DNA of 64,000 nucleotides, taken from the NCBI GenBank assembly GCA_951799425.1, contig OX637391.1, positions 10,240,551 through 10,304,550 of the forward strand, written 5' to 3'. Made by a program: the position numbers and the translations under genes. Shown here piece by piece: positions 23,454 through 32,300 of this stretch. How positions within the stretch are numbered: position 1 is the stretch's first letter; every line of letters starts with the position of its first letter. The DNA is from Ilex aquifolium (taxonomy: Eukaryota > Streptophyta > Magnoliopsida > Aquifoliales > Aquifoliaceae). The notes below the pieces were generated by a model, which was not told where the DNA came from, did not search any database, and saw only the letters and a list, made by a program, of their open reading frames with translations.

Positions 23454-26105
23454 ATGTCTGCCTCTTCTGGAGCTACTCGCTCCTCTGTCTCACTTTTAGG
23501 GTCTAGGTCAGTCGAGGAAGACTCCGAATTAGGGGAGGTAGGTGACGAGATAGATAACTTCCCTGGGGTGGACGCCGTAGATTCTGAGGTTAATACCGAA
23601 GAGCCTCCTTCAGCATCCCCTTCCTTGCCCCCTAGGCCAGACAAAGGCAAAGGTAAGGTCAGTGGAGTTGGGGTTGAAGGGAAGACCTCATATTTGGGGC
23701 TTGCCTATACGCACGCTGAGTCTGTGGGCTATAGCAAAGAGGCCCCTGAACTAATGCAGGTTTATAAGCTTCGGTACAGCTTTCCTCCTGGGGTCGAACC
23801 CTGGTGTCCAGACAAATCTGTCTACTACGTAGAACAAGTACACAACAGGGTCTGCTTTTTCCTTGCCTCCTTTGAGAACGGTCTTCGCTTTCCTCTGCAT
23901 CCCTTCATCAAGGCTGTTATGCAGCACTTCCATGTGTGCCCATCCCAGATTTCCCCCAACTTCTACGGTGTCATGACCGGTCTTCTGGTCATCTTTAGGA
24001 AGCATAGACTTGGGCTTCCTAGTCTTTCTTTGTTTTTGGAGCTCTTCAACGTCAAGCCGACCTCTGGAGGCTTCTTATATGCCTCTAAGCGTGCCAACGT
24101 TAGGCAGCTTATCTCTAACATTCCGACCTCTCATAAGCACTGGAAGGAACGCTTCTTTTTTGTCGGGGGCACCAATTGGGAGTATAATCTTGCTGATAAG
24201 ACGGATACTCTTGGTATCCCTACAGCTTGGGCTGAACCGGACAACTTGCGTGAGTCTTTTCTCAAGTCAACTGAGTCCTGACCTGGTACTTGCAAACCTT
24301 TAGCCTTTTTCTTATTTGCTCACTTTCTTCTTTTCAGGTGATCGTCTTGAGCTCAGCCCTGAGGATAAGAAAACACTAGTGGAGTTGGAGAAGATCAAGC
24401 CAGAGAAGTACGCTGACCTTATTGAGTTACAAAATTTGGTGCGGATAGGTCTAAGTCCTCCTGTGGTGACCTTGGCGATCCCATTATCGGTTTTAGGGGC
24501 TGACGAAGGTACCCTCTTTTTTTTTTTTTTTTTTTTTTTTGTTGTGCTTCCTTCCCTTCTTCTTCTCCTTACATCTCCCTACTCCCCCCAGACATTCCAG
24601 GTTCTTCTACCATGAAGTCTACTCCAGAAGAGCTCAAAGCCAAGGTGGATGAGCTGCTGCAAGGTGGTAGATCCAGCAAGCGCAAGTCCCGGGTTAGTTC
24701 TGGGAGTGGTCCAGGTACCCGGGCTAAAATCCCCAGGTTGGAGGTGTCTTCTCGCCCCTCTATAACTAAAGAACAGGTTCCAAGCAAGGTTCCGACCTCT
24801 TCCTCTGGGATTTCACAAGCTGCAACCACCTTTTCTTCCCCTCCAGTGGCCCCTTCTAAGTTGGCGTCTGCTCAGGAGAGGGATCAGGCTTCCCCTTCTT
24901 CTTCTAAGGTCAAGGAGGCTTTGGAATTGGTTCCCGACCTTCAACCCGGGAAGTTCGAATACAGTGCTTCTGGGAAGGTGACTGAAAAAGAGAGAAAGTC
25001 TGAGGAGGAAGATGAGGACTCCTTTTTTGACAATATAGACCTTGCTGCTGGAGCTCTTTCCTCTATCTTTTCTGAATCTGATGTCCTGAAGGCCGCTTCC
25101 ATGCCCCTGGAGGAATCCATCTCTTTGGCCCTTCAGGGAGCTGCTACTGTGAGTGTTAACCCCCTTTTCCTCTTTGCTTGTTCGCATTTCGTGGTCTGAT
25201 GTAATTTTTTTGTTCTTTCTTTTTATTCTCAGGCTGCCCTTCATACGAGAGGTCTACTGCACCGAGTCCAGTCTCAAGAGAGCTCCTTTAAGGTCCTAAA
25301 GAAATATAAGGACAAAGTTTCTGAATTGTCTCTTGAGAACGAAGGCCTTAGAACTCAGAGTGAAGACCTCAAGACTCAGGTGGAGATCCTCAACGAGCAG
25401 TTGGAGAAGCAAGCTTCCGACCTTAAGCATACATTGACCGTCAAGGTCAGAGCTGAGGAAGGGGAGAAGAAAACTCAGGACGAGCTGAGGCTGGTTAGGG
25501 AGGACCTGCAGCTTAAGGTTGAGGCGTGGACCAAGGCCAGCCAAGAGGCTTTTGACGCCAAGAAAGAGCTCAGCCAGGCCAAGCAAGACTATCTTGCCCT
25601 CAATGAAGCAAATGGCAAACTCTATGAGGAGCTTGAGGAGCAGAAAAACTTGGTCACACAGAAAAGTGAGGAGATTGTCGAGCTTAAGGATGAGGCCACC
25701 ACTTTGTGGGCTACTGGGTGGGTCGCTTTTAGGCGTAAAGCAATCAAAGCTTACCCAGATCTCGCATTCAATTTCCCTATCCCTACTGAGGAGGAAATGG
25801 AAGAATCTGACTCTAGTGGTGAGGAGGACAACTCAGCTCTTCCTCCTGGAGTTCCACTCCCAGATGTCTCTGCTTCCCCCTCTACTGTTCTTGCTGTGGC
25901 CTCACCTGCTGACCTAGTGACTGAGGTATTTGAACAAACGTCATTGCCTGGTACGGCAGAGGCTCCTGGGGTCAGTGTTCCTGGAAATTCCCCTCCTCCA
26001 TCATCAGGATCCTTGCCCCCTGAGCTCCTGGGTTCTGATTCTCCTGCTGATGCTATGTCTGCCGAGCTGCAGGGTCTTCTGTCCACTCCCCCTTCAGAAA
26101 CTTAG
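23454..26105 (+). CDS. Antisense gene 1 of the Tat element: Transposase_28-like, coiled-coil protein, 798 aa
   Basis: Four exons give one open frame: 23454-24249, 24338-24508, 24592-25148 and 25233-26105. All three introns are GT-AG and the phases agree. The start MSASSGATRSS is kept in the old copy; the open frame reaching back to 23196 is not. Residues about 102-240 resemble the 'putative gypsy type transposon' family (Pfam PF04195, Transposase_28, by recall), with FFLASFENGLRFPLHPFI and GLLVIFRKHRLGLPSL. A basic patch SSKRKSRVSS (about 347) could be a nuclear signal. About 510-665 is a long Lys/Glu coiled coil, and the tail is Pro/Ser/Glu-rich. It lies on the strand opposite gag-pol, between the 3' LTR and pol. 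Function is unknown; a role in regulating the element or packaging its RNA is only a guess. Confidence 0.8.
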
Positions 26106-27277
26106 GTCTTTTTGACTGTAATTTCTTTGTAAAGAATTTTTGAGATGTAACTTTGACTTGGGCTAGGGCCTTGTGCTACTTCGTAATTTCTTTGTTATTT
26201 TGTTTTTTCATTGCTGGTTTATCATATTCATATGTCCCTTTGAATTCCAGCTATTCATATGTCCCTTTGAATTCCAGCACATATATATTTTTGAATATAT
26301 CTTTGAATTTGCGCACCTGTATGTATTCAACTTGGTATACTCCCCTTGTCCCCTTTTGCTTTGAGGGGTGTTGTGCACTTCTTGAAGCAAACTTACTAGA
26401 TTTGAAGGGTACGGGAGACTTGGTGCCATGCTCAATTGCTTTTCCTTAGCCTTTTAAGCTCAGTGGTTGGCACCCTAAGAATCCATTACTTATCATTCTT
26501 CGTTTTGAGCTATTCAGACTGATACTCTGAACTGGCGTGCTTCTTCCGGGTTGCATAGCTCATGCTTGTGAATTTTTGCTGAGCTATGCAGCTCTTCTTT
26601 CTGAACCTAAGAGCTCTTACTGCGCTTTTTAACTCTTTTTGTTATCTTAAGAGTTCCTTCTGAGCTACTTGGCTCAGTTGTCTGACCTTAAAGGTTATTT
26701 CTGAGCTTCATTGTTTTCGACAGATCTCTTTCTGGAATAGATAACAAATCCTGCCGGCCTTCTTTAAGCAAGGCTATGAACTTTCACCTGCTGTCAAGTT
26801 CACTTGATGAACTGAAGAAACTATTTGGAGCTATTCCTCTTTAAGGTGAACAGGGCTGTTATGATCGCCGGCCTTAAAGACTTGCTATGCCAGTGTCTTG
26901 TTTTTGACTGGGCTGAGCTAAAGTGTGGGGGATATGTGGCTTGGTGGGGTCAGAATGTTCCTTCGTTGTCTTAAATGCAATATAAGGGGTGGTCCTGTAC
27001 TTATTCCTTTTCCCTCGTTTTTTCTCTCAACCGTTTCCCATAACCGTCACGTCTTTTCCCTTTCCATAACTGCAACCCCTTTCCATAACCGTAGCCTCTT
27101 TCCATAACCGTAGCCACTTCCCATAACCGTTGCTTCCTTTATTAATTCAGAAACTACACAGGCAACTTGATTCTCTCTTTCTTGGCTCTTGGTTTCCTGA
27201 AAAGCTCCCAACTTTTCCTAACATATTTTTGACTCTCTTCTTGATTTCTTGCGTCTTTTTTTTTATCAGCACTTTCG
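26106..27277. other. Spacer between the two antisense genes (about 1.2 kb)
   Basis: It contains a short direct repeat (catatgtccctttgaattcc at about 26229 and 26256) and a run of four to five ccataaccgt units at about 27037-27130 just upstream of antisense gene 2. It likely holds the 3' end of gene 1 and the promoter of gene 2. No ORF is supported. Confidence 0.6.
27036..27131 (+). repeat. Short tandem motif ccataaccgt(a/c)(g/a)cc upstream of antisense gene 2
   Basis: Five imperfect copies of tttccataaccgtagcc-like units lie about 150-240 bp upstream of the ATG of antisense gene 2. Clustered short repeats in that position may act as a promoter element; this is inferred from position only. 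Confidence 0.6.
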
Positions 27278-28366
27278 ATGGCTGCCTCTGTTTCTTCTTT
27301 GTTCCAGGAACGATCCTCCTTCGGAATTGAATGGAATTGGCATTGTCGCTATCTGTCCCCTTCAATACTTGAATCTTCTGATTTGGTGGACATCAAAAAA
27401 CGGTTTTTTCCTTATCTTGACTTGCCTTTGCGAGTCCCTTCCTCCGATGAGCCTTGCAACTACCTTCCCCGAGGGGAAGTCTGTTTCTTTGAAGGTGCTA
27501 TGGACATGGGACTTCGCCTTCCCCTTCATCTGGCCATTGGGCGAGTTCTTGCCTACTATGGCCTGTGCCCTTCTCGCCTTTCTCCACGAGGGTGGGCTGC
27601 TATGGTAAGCTTCTTCTTGTTCTGTCGTCTGCATGCTCTTGGCAGGTTCCCCTTTGTCTCTGAGTTCCTGTACTTCTTTGAGATTGAGGAAGATGATGCC
27701 CCCTGCTTCAGTTTCTTCCGTTGGAGGGATGTCAATTTACGCCCTTTGGTTCTAGATCTTCCCTCCAATCCTGAAGGGTGGTCTGAGCGTTTCTTCTTCG
27801 CTTCTGGAGAGGCTTGGAGGTCTCCTGAGGATCGCTGTCATAAAGCCAGGATTCCTCGGTCCTGGAAGAGCTTCTCTCGTATTGGTAAGCTCGAGCATAG
27901 CTCTTTTGAGTACTTTCCTTTTAAAGACATGCTCTGATTATGTCCTTGCTGTGCAGATCCACCTGACCTGGATTTACCAGGGATGGTGAATATCAACGAG
28001 TTGTTGCTTGTGGAGTCTAAGACTTATTCCGAGCTGATGACGAGCGCAAACCTCTATTTGCTTGGGGCTGAGGCTACTGAATTTGAGTTTTCCACTATTC
28101 CTTACTCTTCCTGGACCTCTTTCTCTGATTCTGATGAGGATGGGGATTCTGACAAGGATGGAAACACCGTCACGAGTTCGAGGAAGCGTAAAAGGGACGA
28201 TTCCCCTTCTCCTGACTCTCTGTCCACCATCTTCCTTACCTCTGTTGGTCAGAAGCTCTTTAATTCGCTTCAAAAGGCTGAGCAGGAAAGGGATGAGCTG
28301 AAGAAAGAGAATGCTAGCCTGAAGGGAGAGGTTGCTGAGCTGAAATCTGAACTTAAGAAAGACTAG
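27278..28366 (+). CDS. Antisense gene 2 of the Tat element: second Transposase_28-like coiled-coil protein, 338 aa
   Basis: Two exons, 27278-27884 and 27957-28366, are joined by a GT-AG intron (gtaagc...tgtgcag) with matching phase. The N-terminal half parallels antisense gene 1: GLRLPLHLAIGRVLAYYGLC and FFLFCRLHALG correspond to its GLRFPLHPFIKAVMQHFHVC and LLVIFRKHRLG, followed in both by a Trp-x-Glu-Arg-Phe-Phe-Phe motif. An acidic segment, a basic SRKRKRDD motif (about 272-279) and a C-terminal coiled coil (about 300-338) follow. It is shorter than gene 1 and shares little sequence beyond the domain, suggesting an old duplication inside this retrotransposon lineage. Function is unknown. 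Confidence 0.78.
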
Positions 28367-28679
28367 AATCTTTGTTTCCTTGTATCGTTCTTTCTTTTCT
28401 TAAGCGATATCAGACTATGACTCTTTTTGTATTTTTCTGAATATTTGCACTGTCGGATATTTCGAATGCCAGACTTTTCATTCATCTCGAATTCTGTTAG
28501 GTTATTTCAGCTTACTCTTCTCGTTCGAAATACGAACGTAGATGGAGAACAGAAGATCATGTCTGCTCTGACCTTACTTCTCATCTGACCTCATAGGTGT
28601 TCTCAGTTGTTCTGGACCTTTCGAGGTCTTTGAGTGTGTAGGCAGTGCACAAGGGTATCTGGTCCTGGGGGGAGGACCA

Positions 28680-28755
28680 TTGGTGTCTCCAAGAAGCGTT
28701 CAGCCTTGAATTTGACTGTTGGTGTCTCCAAGAAGCGTTCAGCCTTGAATTTTGT
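28680..28755. repeat. Short direct repeat, two copies
   Basis: The block ggtgtctccaagaagcgttc followed by agccttgaattt occurs twice in tandem just before the minisatellite. No coding role is seen. Confidence 0.8.
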
Positions 28756-29320
28756 ACGAGCTGAAGAGCTCGTCTTTTGTTTATAAGCTTTTGAGGCTTA
28801 TCCTGTAGTTATGAGCTGAGGAGCCCATCTTTCTTTTATAAGCTTTGGAGCTTATCGTGTTTTTATGAGCTGAAGAGCTCATCTTAAATTTATAAGCTTT
28901 GAAGCTTATCGGGTTTTTATGAGCTGAAGAGCTCATCTTAAATTTATAAGCTTTGAAGCTTATCGTTTGTTTATGAGCTGAAGAGCTCATCTTGCATTTA
29001 TAAGCTTTGAAGCTTATCGTTTGTTTATGAGCTGAAGAGCTCATCTTGCATTTATAAGCTTTGAAGCTTATCGTTTGTTTATGAGCTGAAGAGCTCATCT
29101 TGCATTTATAAGCTTTGAAGCTCATCGTTTGTTTATGAGCTGAAGAGCTCATCTTGCATTTATAAGCTTTGAAGCTCATCGTTTGTTTATGAGCTGAAGA
29201 GCTCATCTTGCATTTATAAGCTTTGAAGCTTATCGTTTGTTTATGAGCTGAAGAGCTCATCTTGCATTTATAAGCTTTGAAGCTCATCGTTTGTTTATGA
29301 GCTGAAGAGCTCATCTTGCT
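28755..29320 (-). repeat. 54-bp palindromic minisatellite with an 18-residue reading frame, about 10 copies
   Basis: Each 54-bp unit is a pair of 27-bp halves, one centred on gagctgaagagctc and one on ataagctttgaagcttat, both able to form hairpins. Because 54 is a multiple of three, the minus strand stays open as a 204-codon frame (29395-28781) of repeats like MSSSAHKQTMSFKAYKCK, starting directly after the gag-pol stop. It sits where sense pol and the antisense genes converge. Whether the frame is translated is unknown; a transcription-ending or RNA-structure role is as likely. Confidence 0.85.
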
Positions 29321-29395
29321 ACTTTGGAGACCATTGGAGGGTGAATAAAAGGCTTGCTCTTTCTTATTTAAAAGTAGTCCTATTACAAGTAACAC

Positions 29396-32300
29396 TTACT
29401 GAAAAAACTTCTTAAGGTGCTCGGCATTCCACGAGTGAGGTAAAACCTTTCCTTCCTCTGTTTGCAACTCGTAATTCCCTGGTCTGATTATCCTTGACAC
29501 GATATAGGGCCCTTCCCAATTGGGTCCCAATTTCCCATGCGTGGGATCCTTTCTCGCAAGCAGAAGCCTCCTAAGCACCAAATCTCCAACCCTGAAACTT
29601 CTGTGTCTTACCCTCCTGTCATAGTACCTTGCCGTTTTCCTTTGGTAAGTACGGACACGGTGCAGAGCTCTGTCCCTCTTTTCATCCAAGAGATCGAGGT
29701 TTAGCAAGAGAGACTCATCATTGTGCTCGGGATCTGCAAACTCCACCCTTGGTGATTGGAGCCCTATCTCCACTGGGGCCACTGCCTCAGTCCCAAAGGC
29801 CAAAGCAAAGGGGGTTTCCTGAGTCGCAGATCTGGCGGTGGTCCTGTAGGCCCACAATACCTCCGGAATGTACTCCACCCATTTGCCTTTCAGGTTTTCT
29901 AGCTTGGTCTTCAAAGCTGACTCTATGGTTCTTATTGTGACCTCTGCCTGCCCATTAGACTGGGGATGGGCAGGAGCTGAGAAATAGTTCTTGATTCCGA
30001 GCTCGGCACAAAAACTTTTGAACTTTGAATTATCAAACTGCTTTCCATTGTCAGATACGAACGCTCTGGGAACTCCAAACCTGCAAACTATCGACTTCCA
30101 AACGAAGTTTTGAACTTTTTGCTCTGTGATCGTTGCCAAAGGTTCGACCTCTGCCCATTTAGTAAAGTAATCCACTCCTACGACGGCAAACTTGCACTGC
30201 CCCACACCGGTGGGTAGGGGTCCCAGAATGTCTAGCCCCCACTGCTGAAAAGGCCATGGGCTTACCACCGAGGTTAGGAACTCGGGAGGACAGTGGGACA
30301 TATTAGCATGCTCTTGGCAAGTTTTGCATTTTCTTACTAAGTCGGTGGCGCTTTTGAACATGGTGGGCCAATAATATCCTTGCCTCAGTACTTTTCCTGC
30401 CAAGGCCCGAGCTCCTATGTGGTTGCCACATATCCCCTCATGTACTTCTCTGAGTATGTAGTTAGCATCTTCGTCTCCTACGCACTTAAGGAGAGGCATT
30501 GAAAATCCATGCTTGTACAGTTTCCCTTGCATCAGGGAAAATCTGGCTGACCTGGCCCTTAGCTTGGATGCCTCCTTGGCACTATTTGGCAAAGTTCCAT
30601 TCTGAAGGTACTCTACGATGGGGTCCATCCAGCTCGGCTGAGCTTCAATTGACAGAATTTCCTCTTCTTCAATGCTTACCGAGGGCTTTGGAAGGTGCTC
30701 TACTGGAATTAGCCTATCCAAATCCTCTTGTGAGGCAGTTGCTAACCTTGCCAGAGCATCTGCTCGTGAGTTCTCCACTCTAGGCACGTGTCTGACCTTA
30801 ACCTGCACAAACTGTTTCATTAGTTCTCGTACCTTTTTAAGGTACAGGACCATCTTCTCGCCTCTTGCCTCGTAACACTCTTCTATCTGCTTCACCACCA
30901 GTTGAGAATCACTGCAGATCTCCAGCTGCTCTGCTTCCATAGAGTAGGCAAGATTAAGCCCAGCGATGACGGCTTCATATTCTGCCTCATTATTTGAAGC
31001 TTTGAACCCAAATCTGAGGGCATATTCGACGTCTATTCCTTCTGGGGAGGTCAGGATCATTCCTGCACCGCTTCCCTGAGCATTGGCGGCTCCATCCACT
31101 GAAAGCTTCCATATGGGAAGGTCCGGTACTAAATCCGTGGTTTCCATAGGCGCTACTGCTGTGAATTCTGCAATAAAATCTGCCAAAATTTGCCCTTTGA
31201 TGGCAGTTCTTGGCTTGTACCTGATATCAAACTCGCTGAGCTCTACGGCCCACTTAACCAACCTCCCTGAGGACTCCGGCTTGTGTAGTACTTGCTTCAT
31301 TGGCTGATCTGTTGGAACCTCAACAGTATGAGCCTGGAAATAAGGTCTAAGTCTCCTAGCTGTTGTAACCAGAGCTAGAACGAGTTTTTTCATCCTTGGA
31401 TATCTCTCCTCTGCCCCCCTCAGAGCTCTGCTACAGTAGTAGACTGGTTGCTGAGCTCTGTCTTGCTCCCTAACTAGCGCTGCACTTGTTGAAAAATCTG
31501 AAACTGCTAGGTAGAGGGTGAGGATTTCTCCTTCTAGAGGGCTCACCAGAACAGGGGGAGAGCTCATATATCTCTTTAGGTCTTCGAATGCTTCTTCACA
31601 CTTGGAATCCCAGTGGAATGCCTTCTTCAAGATTTGAAAAAATGGCTGGCATTTATCGCTAGACCTAGACACAAAACGGCTAAGTGCAGCTATCCTGCCT
31701 GTCAAACGTTGCACCTCTTTTGTGTTGGATGGTGACTTCATTTCCACCATTGCTTTAACCTTTTCTGGATTGGCCTCAATCCCTCTGCTGCTGACTATAA
31801 AGCCCAGAAATTTTCCAGCCGAGACCCCGAATGCGCACTTCGCAGGGTTTAGCTTCATTTTGTACTCCTGTAGAATCCGGAATGACTCAGCTAAGTGCTC
31901 GATGTGGAGCTCTGCTTTCAGCGACTTCACTAGCATATCATCAATGTAAACCTCCATGGATGCTCCTATTTGCCTCTGGAACATTTTATTTACTAACCGC
32001 TGGTAAGTGGCTCCGGCGTTCTTCAATCCGAAGGGCATGACCTGATAGCAATATGTTCCCTGTTCAGTCACAAAGGAGGTCTTCTCCTGATCGCTGGGAT
32101 CCATCCCGATCTGGTTGTAGCCTGAAAAAGCGTCCATGAAACTGAGGAGCTCGTGCCCTGCAGTGGCGTCCACTATTAGGTCAATCCGAGGTAAGGGAAA
32201 ACTGTCTTTGGGGCATGCTCGGTTGAGATCAGTGAAGTCGATGCACAATCGCCACTTCCCATTGGTTTTCTTTACGAGAACTACATTTGCTAACCAAGTG

